Positions 25,795 to 38,590 of a stretch of DNA of 64,000 nucleotides are shown piece after piece. This stretch comes from Glossina fuscipes (Eukaryota; Arthropoda; Insecta; Diptera; Glossinidae). The stretch covers positions 37,824,174-37,888,173 of the forward strand of contig NW_023998415.1 in the NCBI RefSeq assembly GCF_014805625.2, in the 5' to 3' direction. Numbering within the stretch: the first letter of the stretch is position 1; every line of letters starts with the position of its first letter. The notes beneath the pieces were generated by a model. It made no database searches. It saw only the letters and a list, made by a program, of their open reading frames with translations, and was not told where the DNA came from. Position numbers and translations under genes: made by a program.

Positions 25795-26420
25795 TGAAAG
25801 CCCTCATATCGGAGGCCGACCGCAACGGCGATCGATGTAATCCCAAGTTAGCAAACTTTAATTTACTTGATTACTTGGATTATTGTTCTCATCTCACAAT
25901 AGGCCTACGTAATCCAGATTTCCTACTTTTTCTAATCAATTTTCATCATAAAATATCAACCTTTTTGCAAAAGGGCTCACCATTCATAAACACACTTATA
26001 TGGAGTGGCATCCAAAAATTCGAAGCACATGTGCCATGTGTTGCAAATGTGTATTGGATGAGTTGATTTTTATTTGAAATAAAATATTTGAACTTTCTGG
26101 CATATAAAGGATGCAAGGATTCCAAAAAGTAGACCTACTTGATCTAAATTCGATGCAGTGAAGCTTTATATCAACTTACTCCTATAAATCAATTTTTATC
26201 ATAGCAAATATTGGCTTATTTCTCATGTAAACCCTAATATGGGATGGGTTCGACAAAAAAACCCCATATATAGACAAAATTCGTAACGGTTAATATTCTA
26301 TATCAAGTTACTATTACAACAAAGTCTAAATAGATGAATAATACCTTTGAAGACCTTTGAAGAAAGTAAGCTAAATTTAGACCTCATCGGCTTAGATCTT
26401 GGGCCCGGTGTCATAAAAAT
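25795..26420 (+). repeat. Dispersed repeat family 2, probable copy
   Basis: Phrases such as GCCCTCATATCGGAGG, a run of AT-rich low-information sequence and ATGGGATGGGTTCG resemble the segment at 29661-30065 (CCCCTTATAAGGGAGGCGGAC, ATAAGGGATGGAAAGG). The match was judged by eye and is partial. Confidence 0.35.
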
Positions 26421-28120
26421 GGAAATGAAAATAAATGAATTAATTACATGAGTTATGTTAGATAGACAAATCGATATTTGATATCTAATGACTATAATGT
26501 TCTTAATTAATAGAAGAAAGAAATTTGTTATGAAAATAAGGTTCTCTTTGAATTGCTTTCTCTACTTTCTAGAGCAGAATTTTGGAAAACCTGATTTCCC
26601 CGTCCAAGGCCAAAATATAGAAATTTAGATTTATCAATTCGAAAAGGAGTGGTGTTTTTTAATATTTAAAGAATACGAGGGGAAGGTGAAAATTTCCGCA
26701 AGTTATAACGGCCTTCCCCCCACCCTTTGCCCAAACAAAGCAATGCTCATAAGATTTCCATAATATCTATTAACGTCTTCACTGAGGACGCACGAGTGTA
26801 CGAAATATTACATTTTTTGTGTAGAATACATGTCCGAATCAACAGTTGTATGAGCTGTCCGAGCGCAAGCTAAACCCCCTTTTCACGTATTTTTTCATTC
26901 GACCGATTCTAAATCGCTCTTGAAAATATATATTCACCTTTTATATATATTATTTAAACCTTTGTTAGGAAGATCAGTTATATAAAACCCCTTTGGACTT
27001 TTATTTTTATTTTTTTTTTTTAATTTAATCATCACAGAGACACAGCTTTGATTGCATGTCTGTTCCTAGCGTGCGGCGGTCAACGCGTCGTTTAATAGGC
27101 AATCACAAATCGTCGCATACTTTAATAACATTTGAAACGTATTCTGTTGCATGTTCTTTCTTTGCTATCCATCGGCCATCAAAGAGATGTTTAAATTGAA
27201 AAAGATGAGTACCGCAAAAAATGGAATGGCACAACACACAACGTAAACGTAAATGCTTACCTGCGCATGCATGCAGTGAAACAATTTTATACAAATTTTA
27301 TTATTTGCGTTATATATAAAAAGAAATTAAAAATGAAAGCAATGCGAAAAACGGAAAAAAATAATTTTAATTTTAAAGCAAAAACCTTCACGTTTTTTGC
27401 AATAATAATATTAATAATAATAATAATTATAATTATAATAATAATATTAATAAATAGTATACTGTAAAATTGAGGATTCGCCTCGAGATTGTAAAATATT
27501 TGTATACAAAAAAAAGGAGAAAGTATACTAATTGCTAATATTCTAAACTGATCAAGTCGAGAATGTTCGCCATAAAACAACAACAACAAAAACAAAAAAT
27601 AAGAAACAACTTCAACAGCAACAATACAGCGAATGGAAAGCTACTAAGAAAATAAAATTTAGCAAAAGCAGCTGCAATATTTTTTAATTCATTTTTAAAT
27701 GTTTTTATTTTGGTTTTTTTTTTTTTTTTTTTTTTTTTGAGTTACTCGTTTAATTAAAGGAACTGCTTGGAATGGGTAATTTTTAATATGTGAAAATTAC
27801 TGACATTAATAACTAATAACAATAATTTATTTAATGTTTATATTTCAAATTGTGAGTAAAAACTAAAATTAAGATATAAGAATAGAAAACAGTAAATGAG
27901 AAAAACGTAAAAAAATGTATTTAATATTAGATAAATTAACTTAGATAAATCAGTTATACAACGTGTAGATCCTTGAAATGAATTTAAACAGTGTTTACAA
28001 TAAGGTTTTTAAAACCCTTTAAAATTCTTATCCAAAATACAATTTAAAATATATATGAGATATATTTTTTTTTATATCATATTCATTATCCACCGCCAGG
28101 CAATCGCATTAAGAAAACGA

Positions 28121-28163
<43 letters not shown>

Positions 28164-28235
28164 AAAAACGATAACAATATATTAACATTCGAGCAGGTTA
28201 ATAAGGTAAGCATGTGTTTGAATATTGAATAAAAA

Positions 28236-28740
28236 AAAAGAAGTAGGAAAATTAAATTCGGCCGGGACCGAATCTTTTATATCCATCATCGTTTACACCA
28301 AAAAATGCCAAAGAAATAAAAGAACAAACATTTTCATGGTCTATAATATAGAGTGGGCGCAGTTGATTTTGATTGATTATTTTCAAAATAAAAGTTTTTG
28401 TCATCGAGACATGTGGGCGTTATGGGCCGAGTTGTGTGTGTAATTGAAAAGTTTATGTCAATTCCAAACTCTATTGAAAATTCGTAGGCGACATCTTCAT
28501 CGTCGCTAACGGGAGAATGTTCACCATAAATACCGCAAACAGACAAATAGACAGACAAACAAGCGGATATGTTTAGGTGCATTCAAGGGTTGTTGGTAAC
28601 TAACCAAGACTGTGTATAGAGTTTTTGAAAGCTTCTTTCTGCGCGTTAAAAAGTCTCTGATGCTTCCTTCTGGGCGTTGGAAGCATTTTAACAAAATCAA
28701 TATACCCCTCACCCCATTTATAACTTTCCAAGGTTCAAAT
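28236..28740 (+). repeat. Dispersed repeat family 1, near-complete copy
   Basis: The copy starts AGAAGTAGGAAAATTAAA, followed by the hairpin TTCGGCCGGGACCGAA at 28257-28272 and TTTTATATCCATCATCG. It then has the CTATAATATAGAGTGGGCGC box, GTTTTTGTCATCGAGACATG, CGCTAACGGGAGAATG, an ACAGACAAATAGACAGAC segment and a TTCTGGGCGTTGGAAGC end. The same landmarks occur in the same order in the copies at 30084 and 34920. Confidence 0.65.
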
Positions 28741-29660
28741 CATTGCAAAAAAATAGTAGATATATACGCGATTCACAATATTATTTTCTAATAACTGTAA
28801 AAAAGTTTCCAATTTTTAATTTGAAAATCTCAGTCCTCTTTATTATGAAATGTACTTTGACGAATGGATTCAAAAAGATGTGCTTTGCGACACTATTTAG
28901 TGCACTTTACGGCTCGTGAATCGTTATAGCTCGTGGATATTCTTAACTACACATTCTCGAGGACAATGTAAAGACCAATGCGAAGCGTTTGCATATCGTT
29001 GTCCAATCATGAAATATTGTATGAAATATTTTTGTCTATGTTAATTATAAAGGAAAAACTAATTGAGCGAAATTGTGAGAAACAATTCGGGAGAAACCCG
29101 CGACCCGCTATGATACGATCCTATTGCACGCACTCATGTTCCTTTCAGTTGGTGCTTTGTGGTGGATGCATTTTATTTATTTGACATTAATGCATTTCCG
29201 ATTTCATGCAATTCCCAAATGTGTACACCAAAAACAAATTTACAAATAAAAACATTTATTTATAAATTGTTATATAAAAGTCAGAAGATAGGGCATAAAA
29301 CAGCGAAAAACTCGTTGCTAATATCAAATGTTTATATATATAGTTCTCGATGCGGATAATAAAAACCAAAAACAAAAAATAAAGATTCGAATTGTTAAAG
29401 AATTTATAAAGAATTTTTTTTAGAACACATATCGAGATAGATTTTTTTATTAATTTGTAAACGTATATAGAATACAATTTACCGATATAAAGTTGTTTTT
29501 GTAAAAAATACGAACAAAAAAGCCAACTCTAAAACAAACACTGGATTAAAAGACATGAGATAAAAATGAAAATAAAAAATAAAAATAAAAAAATAAAAAA
29601 AAAATAAAAAAAACTTTGTAAAAAATAATGAATAAAACAATAAATATACTCTGAACTAAA

Positions 29661-30065
29661 ATCAAGTAAAAACATTATCGTCGGGCAAAGCCGACCACTA
29701 AATACCTTACATCATTTCGCCTAATAAAATTTCCCATTTATTTTCGCGATACAATACCTAAACATTATACCCTAGTTCTATGCATCATTTTTATGGGCCC
29801 CTTATAAGGGAGGCGGACAAAAAAAGCCAGAACTGACGTCACACAAATTTAGCAAAATTTATTTTCTTGTCTAAATATGTTATCATTTCCCCTCTATTAT
29901 TTGTTAACAAATATGGGCTTGTTTTTTTAGTGACAATTCTAATAAGGGATGGAAAGGCACTCAATATTTAAACAGATATGATCGAAATATGTTACCAATT
30001 GGACATTTTTGCATAACCGAAATAAATAGATTGAAATTCTATATCGATCGTCGATTTTTGTTGAG
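29661..30065 (+). repeat. Dispersed repeat family 2, hairpin-capped copy
   Basis: The copy starts AAGTAAAAACATTATC, then a hairpin in which GTCGG (29680-29684) pairs with CCGAC (29691-29695), then CACTAAATACCTTACATC. The minus-strand element ending near 63870 opens in the same way. It lies about 20 bp before a family 1 copy. Confidence 0.5.
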
Positions 30066-30083
30066 GAGTTTTAACAAATAAGA

Positions 30084-30475
30084 AGAAAATAAAATTCGGT
30101 CGTGACCGAACCTTTTATACCCAACGTCGCTATAGCAAAATAGGGCAACAACAAAAGTAAAAGAATAAAATTTTCATTGTCTATTATATGGAGTGGATGG
30201 GGCTGATATTTTCCATTTTCAAAATAAAAGTTTTCGTCACACAGGCGTTGTTGTGAGCGTTGTAGACGGATTCTTTCAAAAATTTGCATTACTTCATTGC
30301 CGCTAACGAGCGACTGTTTACCACAGATAGTATAAAGCTGCGCAAACAGATGTACGGACATGCATCCATGCAGAATTTCATGTTGACCAAGAATATAAAT
30401 GTTTGCTACCTTCTGGGCGTTGCAAACGTCTTGACAGAGTGAATATACCAGCCATCCTTCAGTGATAGGTAAAAA
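30084..30475 (+). repeat. Dispersed repeat family 1 with perfect hairpin
   Basis: The hairpin TTCGGTCGTGACCGAA at 30095-30110 has a perfect 7-bp stem. It is followed by CCTTTTATACCCAACGTCG, GTCTATTATATGGAGTGG, TTTTCAAAATAAAAGTTTTC, GCCGCTAACGAGCG and the end CATCCTTCAGTGATAGG. Confidence 0.65.
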
Positions 30476-32293
30476 ATCGCATTTTTCTTTAATTTAATAA
30501 CTATTTCAAAACAAGGTACTATGTAAGGAAGTGGCCGATCCAAGCCATTCTCAGCAGTGATCTAATGATGTGCACTAATAATAAGTTCTAGCACTAGATC
30601 CGCAGAAAATTTACAAACCCTGTAAAATCGGACAGTCCAGAACGCCGCATATTAAGCGGTAATTCGATACTTTTTCTAACCTATTGACATTAATATAGGG
30701 CGTTGGAAATACGGTGTGAATATCCATCCAATATTAGCAACTTTTGTTCGCGGATTCGTCAATGCCTATAAGTTGGTGTTCTTTCCTTTCAATTGTGGAC
30801 TCAATGCTAAATATTTAATATGACTGTAAAATTTGTTTTCCTCGTTCGAATAATTTAAACTTTATGAACAGATTCGTATATAAATATATTTTATTATTTA
30901 TGAAAAAAAAAAAAGAAGAAGAAAATAAGAAAAAAAATTATCTGGAAACTTGTTATTTATTGCTGTAATAAAATAAAAATCGCTTTCTCTTATAAGTATC
31001 GATTGAATAAATTTGCTCCGATCAGATTTGCACTCCAGTCGTAGTCTATTAACAAATTTGATCAAGATTTATCTTCATTTTAAAAAGAAAACTTTGATGA
31101 TGAAAAATACAATGATCGAGTGAAACCGCTGCTAAAATACCCTACATCACATTACATGTAAAACAATACATCACGTCCGTTTGTCATAAAACCTATAAAA
31201 TGATCCTATGTGATCTATTTATACGCGCACAGTAAATTTATTTCAATTCTCCACATTTGCTTCGTACATCTACATTCTATTCTACATATTTTCCCAACGA
31301 TTTTTACGAATACGACAAATATTAAAAATTTGCATTCTTTTGTTATATGGACTTTTTCTAAACGAGGCATTGTTTGGTGTGTAAAAATTATGATTGTGAA
31401 AATAGTCCGATCCAATCTATACCGAATAGAGTGAATCGTTTCGACATATCAATTAAATAATCCCCATTGAGAACTGCTGTTGGACGCTTTCGAAATCGTC
31501 AGGTTTCTATCTTCTCCATTTTGAGAAAAAAAAAAAAATAAGGATTCATTTCATCATTTTTTATATTCAATTAAGCGTATGTGAAGTGTATTTTCCGGGT
31601 GTTTTTTCAAACTTTTACACTTTACACATCTCTTTTTTCATTCTCATCTAAAAGTGATATAAGCAAAGTGATAATAACAAAGACCAGAGCACGATTCTTT
31701 TTCTAATTTACGGCGAATTCAGCATTCAGCATTCAGCTCCCCCCTCCCCCCACCATATATACATTTACAAACATCTTTTAGTTGAGTTAGTTAGCAGTGA
31801 ATAAATCTTTAAAGTTTTACGTGGCTCTACGAAATATCTGTACAATGTTTCGAATCAATATCTGCTCCGGGTTGGGGTAATATGTTTTTATCGATGACGA
31901 GACGAGTTGTCGAACCCCATTTTAAATCCGATCTATAGAAATCGTGCCTATGTTCTAGCTTTCCTTATCAATTGTTAAGTCGGTTAAATGTTTCAATAGC
32001 AGACAACAGATAACAGTGTAAACGAATGGCCGTTTATACGAACGTGCCGTGGTACGTGGCTAAATTGACTCAAAATTATATGCTGCCCCAAGAGTACGTA
32101 CAATACAATAGGATCTTTGATGCGCCTTTCTGGGTATTACGGGATGAAGATAAAATCTAGTATACGCTCATAACGCGGTGGTGGGTACAAAGAATATCAT
32201 ATCCGAACGACTGTGTAAGAGAAACGGTCGTCACCGTTTACTTATTCATTAAGTGTACGCTGTGTTCGTACTGCATATTTATTTAATCCGTGT

Positions 32294-32299
32294 TTTATT
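32294..32299 (-). terminator. Candidate Hsc70 poly(A) signal
   Basis: AATAAA on the minus strand lies about 180 bp past the Hsc70 stop codon. It is a hexamer match only. Confidence 0.4.
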
Positions 32300-32475
32300 T
32301 TTTCAAATTCAAGAAAATTATTTTTTAAAATTGTATTTAAGAAAAATAATGTGTATTAGTAAAATTTCAGTAAAGGAAAAACTAAGCCTGAAGAGAAGAT
32401 AATAAATTGTAATAAAATGTTATATATTATGAAATAAAGTAAAGTGAAAAATTAATAATTCGTTTTTAATTTGCT

Positions 32476-35400
32476 TTAATCGACCTCTTCAATGGTGGGT
32501 CCAGCACCGGCACTGCCGCTAGTTCCGGCACCGGGGGGATTTGGAGGCGGTGCTCCACCTTGATAAAGTCTTGTAATGATGGGATTACAAATTTTTTCCA
32601 ATTCTTTTTGTTTGTATTCGAACTCTTCTTTCTCAGCTTGCTGATTGCCATCCAACCAAGCGATCGTCTCATTACATTTCTGCAAAATGGTTTGGCGATC
32701 GCCATCAGAAATTTTGCTCTTAATATTTTCATCGTCTAAAGTTGATTTCATTTGGAAGCAATACGATTCTAAAGTATTTTTCGCGTTGATACGTTCCCGT
32801 TGCTTCTCGTCTTCGTTCCGATACTGTTCAGCTTCGTTAACCATACGTTCAATGTCCTCCTTGCTAAGACGTCCTTTGTCGTTTGTAATAGTAATTTTAT
32901 TTTCTTTGCCCGTTGACTTTTCTATAGCGGTTACATTTAAGATGCCGTTGGCATCTATATCAAACGTAACCTCAATTTGTGGTACGCCTCGAGGAGCAGG
33001 CGGTATTCCACTTAATTCAAATTTACCCAATATATTGTTATCCTTTGTCATGGCTCGTTCACCTTCGAAAACTTGAATTAAAACTCCTGGTTGATTATCC
33101 GAATATGTCGTAAACACTTGAGTCTGTTTGGTGGGTATGGTAGTGTTTCGCTTTATCAATACGGTCATAACTCCGCCAGCGGTCTCAATGCCCAATGATA
33201 ATGGTGTAACATCTAGCAGCAATAAATCTTGTACAGCTTCCGATTTATCGCCGTGTAAGATGGCAGCTTGCACGGCAGCACCATAAGCGACGGCTTCGTC
33301 AGGATTGATTGACTTGTTCAGTTCCTTGCCGTTGAAGAAATCTTGCAGAAGTTTCTGCACTTTAGGTATACGAGTCGAGCCACCCACTAAAACGATATCA
33401 TGGATTTGGCCCTTATCCATTTTGGCATCACGCAAAGACTTAGCTACCGGTTCCATAGTACCCCTGAATAAATCGCCATTCAATTCTTCGAAACGAGCTC
33501 TTGTAATTGAAGTGTAAAAGTCAATGCCATCAAATAGCGAATCAATTTCAATACTGGCCTGAGATGAAGCGGACAATGTGCGCTTAGCTCGTTCACAAGC
33601 AGTACGCAAACGTCTTACGGCACGTTTATTTGATGATAAATCCTTTTTATACTTGCGTTGAAACTCCTGAACAAAATGATTAACCATGCGATTATCAAAA
33701 TCTTCGCCACCTAGATGCGTGTCACCGGCCGTGGACTTAACCTCAAAGATACCATCCTCAATGGTTAAAATAGAAACATCAAAAGTGCCACCCCCCAAAT
33801 CAAATATCAGCACATTGCGCTCATGCGTACCCTTTTTATCTAAACCGTACGCAATAGCAGCAGCAGTAGGCTCATTAATTATACGTAAAACATTTAAGCC
33901 GGCTATAGCGCCGGCATCCTTGGTAGCCTGACGTTGAGAATCGTTGAAGTAAGCTGGCACCGTAACGACAGCATCAGTAACTGTTTTGCCCAAATACGCC
34001 TCTGCAGTCTCTTTCATTTTGGTCAGTACCATCGATGATACTTCCTCCGGAAAAAATGTTTTCTTCTCCCCTTTATATTCGACCCGAATTTTCGGTTTAC
34101 CGCCATCGCTAATTACCTCGAACGGCCAATGTTTCATATCGCCCTGAACCGTAGGGTCGTCAAATTTACGACCAATCAATCGTTTAGCATCTGCAAAACA
34201 ATTTTAAAAAATGAAAATACGAAATTCTCTAAAATGAAACCCGTCTTTGTTCGAATATGAAGACATGCAAGCAAACAAGTTTTTATAAAACATCAACATT
34301 TGTTTATTGCAGCTAAAGCAAGAATACATGAAAAAAACATTAACACATTTGAACAATTGCAGTCAGAACGTTTAAACAAATACTGAAATTATATAAAAAG
34401 AAAGGAAAAGTGTCGATTAGATTTCATTGATAATAACACCGACTATATACGAAACATTGTAACTAACTAAAAGAGAACGTGTTGGTGAAGTCGAAATATT
34501 AAGAAATCATGCTGATTACTGAGCACCATTTATGGGTATATATGCTCATACTCTGGGATCAGTTTTAGCGCTCAATTATACATGCATCACGGGTAAGGGA
34601 AATATCAGAGAAATTTATAGCCGATCATTAATCGCTTTAACAGATACAACTCAGGGCCGAGGCAATCTATGCCTAGATGTGAATATCCAACCAGTCGAAA
34701 GGTTTACCTGATAGTCTAGTCTAGATACAAAATTCGACTAACTGGTTGACATGCTGATTTCAATTCCCAATGCGGTAAATCATACTTTAATTGCGATTTC
34801 CATGTGTCCGCTAATTAACGCAAATGCTCGGATATGCCCGGAATATGGCCATAACTTTGTTAATTGGGCATAGACTCTTCTAGACTTTAGACAGACTTTC
34901 CACTTCCTTAGCAAAAACATGTAAGAAAATTAAATTCCGTTGCAAGCGAATCTTTTATACCCAACATCCTTTTCCCCCCAAAAAAAAAATACAAAAGAAG
35001 TAAAAGGACAACATTTTCATGCTCTATAATATGCAGAGGGCGCAGCGGGTTTTTTTTTTTTTTTACTTTCAAAATAAAAACTTTTGTCATCGAGACATGT
35101 GGGCGTTGTCGGCTTGTCCGTTGAAAAGTTTAGGTCAAATCTAAATTCTTTTGCAAATTTTTAGGCGATATCTTCATTTTCGCTAACGGGAGAATGATTA
35201 CCACAAGCTTTGGCGCTTCTTTCTGCGCGTTATAAAGGCATTGAAAAAATAATTCAATTTTGATACAATATAATATCGGGTAGGCGTGGCGAATTTTTTC
35301 AATTTTTGTACACAAACACTACAGCATTGCCCAAATTCTGATACATTTATTTGGCATAGTTTATGAGTAACGAACAAAAAATCAATTTTTCATTCCTTTT

Positions 35401-37692
35401 GAAAAACAGTGGTGTATTCTCAGTTTACATGACGCTGTGGTTATGTTGTTCGACTGATTTGGCGCACTTTCAAGGCCAACCAGTCTGCAAGAACTTCCCG
35501 TGTTTCTGCCAAATTTGAATTCGATAGCTTTATTTTTGCGGCCAGGAAAATGTTCACGACAGACGGACAGATGGACATGCTTAAATTGATTTAGAATTTG
35601 ATGCTGATGAAGGATATAGATATTTTATGGGGTCCCTGATCCTTCCTTCTGCACGTTGGAAGCGTTTCGACGAAGTGAATGTACCGCTCATCCTTCGGTG
35701 ATAAGTATAAAAATGTATGTGAAACGCCCAAGACGATGCCTTAAGAAATGCAAAAATATGTCGTGTACTACTACTGCGTTTGGAAAAAGAAAAGGTTAAT
35801 TTATTTATAATCCCAAAAATCCTTATTCTTTCAATTTATCGCCTTCATAACACTCAAAAAATATTCCTTGTTGACGATTTGGTTTGGCAGAAGAAGTGCA
35901 TGGCGCGCAATGTCACGATAATTGAAGCCAACTATTAACAGCGCCTGGATTTCTAAGCGAATTTGGCACGATTTTTTCGGTCTTGACTCGATATTCGCTC
36001 GATTGATCGATTGTTTCCGGTGCGCATGCGTAACAGTCCCATCTCCCGTAGCGATTGCAAACAACATTCGATGCAACTTCTTTGCTCAAGCGCAACTGAA
36101 ACACTAACGACTTCTATGATGTGAATTTTGACACACATGGCAGTCACACTACTAACAATTTGGAAAAAAATTTGATTTGAAAATAAATGAAGAAATTTTG
36201 GGTTTTTAAGCAAGTTCACCTTTATTTCTCGGACATCGTATTACATACATCCGAAGACAAAATCGATTATTGCTATTCCAGTAAATATATCACCCGTCTT
36301 CGTTTCGCATAGAAGACGGAGAGAGATCGTAAATTGTAAATTTCTTTCCGAGCTTTTGTGACCCAACATGTACATTAACAGATAATAAGGAATGAAATTT
36401 ACTTTCTTCAGTTGCTCCATCAACCCCAGTTGAAATTGCAGTTGAAAGATTTTCAGAAAAAATTCTTTTTCAAATATGATAATCGTTTATCAAGTGAACA
36501 AAACCTGTAGTTAGGGTGTGTGGGCTTGGTAAAAATTTCATTTGTTCTCAGAACCAAGATTTGCCTTCCAACCATAAATATGTGTTATTGTCCATTTGTC
36601 CTTAAGTTTTGTTAAAAGTGTGAGACTACGTATTATAGACACACACGCATATCGGCACACAGATGCTCAAACCGATTTAAAATGTCGGAATCATAAGTTG
36701 CGTATGTGTGAATGCGTTGATATAATCAATGCATCATTTTCTGTTGCAAAAAACAAAAATTATAAAAATAGAAGCGCCCTCCCCTTCTACACTCCACTCA
36801 TGCACATTTGGATCTATTTCAAAATTTTAATAATTATTGAGGGCCATGTTTCCCGGCCTTTGCATATAAACTGTTTATAGAATGGATTTGTGTAAAAAAC
36901 CAAAAATTAAGAGAAAGAGAGAGAGACAGAGATATGGAATAATTAGAAAATCCGAATGATGGTTAGTTAGACTACTATTCGTACTGTCCAACGAAGTTTG
37001 AAGTGCACAGAAGAAATATGCAAATATGTTATGATATATGGAAATTTACGTTAATTGGTGTACATTCAAGTAACCCATCGTAACACACGTACACACGTGA
37101 TGTTTCCCAAATAACAATGACCCTAAAATGCAATGGGCGGTGATCGATTTCGCCAACTGTTTTACAGACTCTATTAAATGTACATAGTATAGTTTTCATA
37201 TTGTAAATGCAATACGGGAACAGTGGTAAGTGGCCAATCAAATTCACATAAATATTTGGCAAACAAATAAAAAATAAATTTAACAAATTGCAATAACTAA
37301 AATAAGAGCTTGCAGCTTGTAGTGTATTAAGGAAAAATTGAGCTAAATTCGACTCAGTTTTTCTATATATAGTTAGACACATGTTCACTTATGTAAAATA
37401 ATACGTATAAGAATATGCAGTATGCGCATACATATGCATGTATTATTAGTGTTTATACAGCCCAATAATGAACAGAACACAAAAATATATAAACATGAGT
37501 AATTGTGCAGCGAGTGCCGCATGAGAGGCAAGGTAATTAAAATATATGAATTACAAAAATATATATGAATTATTATTATTATTATCATTATTATTATTAT
37601 TAATTTTGTTTTTTATTTTTTATTATTATTATATTTTATTATTATTATTGTTTACTATTGTTATTATTATTATTATTATTTTTATTTTTATT

Positions 37693-37727
<35 letters not shown>

Positions 37728-38196
37728 TATTATTACTATTATTATTACTATTATTATTTATTGCTATTATTATTCATTATTACTATTATTTCTTTTTCAA
37801 TTATTATTACCTTTTATTATTACTTTTTATTATTATTATTATTATATTATTATGGGTATTATTTTCATCATCATTATTATTTTTTATGATTATTATTTAT
37901 ATATTGTTATGATTATTATTAATATTACGATTATTCTTATCTTATTATTATTATTATTGTTATTATCGTTATTATAATTTGATTTGCTTACCAAATATGG
38001 TATTATTGGGATTCATGGCCACTTGATTTTTGGCGGCATCACCAATTAAACGTTCAGTGTCGGTAAAGGCTACATATGATGGTGTAACACGATTACCCTG
38101 ATCGTTTGCTATAATTTCGACCTTTCCATGCTGAAAAACGCCCACACAAGAATAGGTGGTGCCCAAATCAATACCAACAGCAGGTACCTTAGCCAT
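32476..38196 (-). CDS. Hsc70-1: Heat shock cognate 70 (cytosolic Hsp70 chaperone), Hsc70-1-like
   Basis: This ATP-driven cytosolic chaperone binds unfolded polypeptides together with J-domain partners. It has two coding exons, 37992-38196 and 32476-34190, joined in phase 1 inside codon 69 (NTIF then DAKRLIG), giving 639 residues as in the family. The ATPase domain shows [14 protein letters not shown] near residue 8, [10 protein letters not shown] and [19 protein letters not shown] and the substrate-binding domain follow, then a Gly/Pro/Ala tail ending [12 protein letters not shown] marks a cytosolic or nuclear member that docks TPR cochaperones. The tail lacks the GGMP repeats usual in the constitutive Hsc70-4 type. 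That tail, and an intron near codon 69 like the one I recall in Drosophila Hsc70-1, favour Hsc70-1. The 3.8-kb intron holds repeats and a mariner relic. Family certainty is very high; the paralogue assignment is moderate. Confidence 0.95.
34920..35715 (+). repeat. Dispersed repeat family 1 in the Hsc70 intron
   Basis: The copy starts TGTAAGAAAATTAAA, then a partly decayed hairpin, TTCCGTTGCAAGCGAA (34935-34950), and TCTTTTATACCCAACATCC. Later landmarks include CTCTATAATATGCAGAGGGC, CATCGAGACATGTGGGCG, CAGACGGACAGATGGACATG and the end CATCCTTCGGTGATAAGTAT. It runs antisense to Hsc70. Confidence 0.65.
35834..36110 (-). pseudogene. mariner transposase relic in the Hsc70 intron
   Basis: The minus-strand frame reads [11 protein letters not shown], then RPKKSCQ, then [20 protein letters not shown] and NKEYFLSVM. 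This matches in order the first catalytic region (TGDETW), a central RPKK segment and the region before the second aspartate (TVNKEYYL...VMRRLR) of mariner transposases as I know them. The tryptophan and glutamate next to the first aspartate are lost, and the frame ends before the second aspartate. The type looks different from the element at 8857. It is a non-functional fragment of about 90 codons. Confidence 0.6.
37567..37978. repeat. (ATT)n tract beside the Hsc70 5' splice site
   Basis: About 410 bp of imperfect ATT/TTA repeats end within about 15 bp of the donor of Hsc70 exon 1 (37990-37991). The open Leu/Ile-rich frames through it are not genes. Confidence 0.9.
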
Positions 38197-38200
38197 AACC

Positions 38201-38266
38201 CTAAAAATACGTATTCATGCACATTATATAATTGATCGGAATCGTAGGCACTCCATCTTTGCTCAC
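38201..38266 (-). other. Probable 5' UTR intron of Hsc70
   Basis: On the minus strand AAAAG/GTGAGC (donor at 38266) and TATTTTTAG/GGTT (acceptor at 38201) bound a 66-nt stretch that ends 4 bp before the start ATG. Size and sites suit a small fly intron, which would place the first exon upstream of 38267. Confidence 0.5.
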
Positions 38267-38276
38267 CTTTTCTTAA

Positions 38277-38543
38277 TAATTAGTATAAAATATATAGTAC
38301 TTATAATCCAATATTGCAAATTTGCTTAGGAGTTTGAAGGGGAGGAACGTATTATTTTTCTTTTCAAAAAGCAAAACGATATAGGTATAATGAGATGATC
38401 AAAAATAATAAAACAAATGTTAAAATGCGCAGGAATTCGATGGTTTTCTCCCTTTGCAGCTCCACAGCGTCTTCTCTTTTACTATAACGGCTAAATAACG
38501 AAATATATTTAAGCATACATATATATTTATATATACATTTACT

Positions 38544-38590
<47 letters not shown>

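Larger units (their letters stand above)
24851..32293. other. Intergenic region, repeat-filled
   Basis: No gene is supported between the stop of the EB-module gene and the 3' end of Hsc70. The region holds (TA)n at about 25662-25704, dispersed repeats at 25795-26420, 28236-28740, 29661-30065 and 30084-30475, (AAT)n at about 27400-27450, poly(T) at about 27712-27739, and (AAC)n at about 28120-28160. Open frames at 25297-25556 overlap in several frames without a recognisable product. Confidence 0.6.

Noticed and set aside
28120..28160. Regular (AAC)n spacing, considered as a CRISPR-like array
   Set aside because: It is a plain trinucleotide repeat in a eukaryotic genome; there are no spacers.
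32645..33076. Plus-strand open frame opposite Hsc70
   Set aside because: It is the antisense shadow of the highly conserved Hsc70 exon.
37546..37977. 143-codon Leu/Ile/Tyr-rich frame
   Set aside because: It is translation of the (ATT)n repeat.
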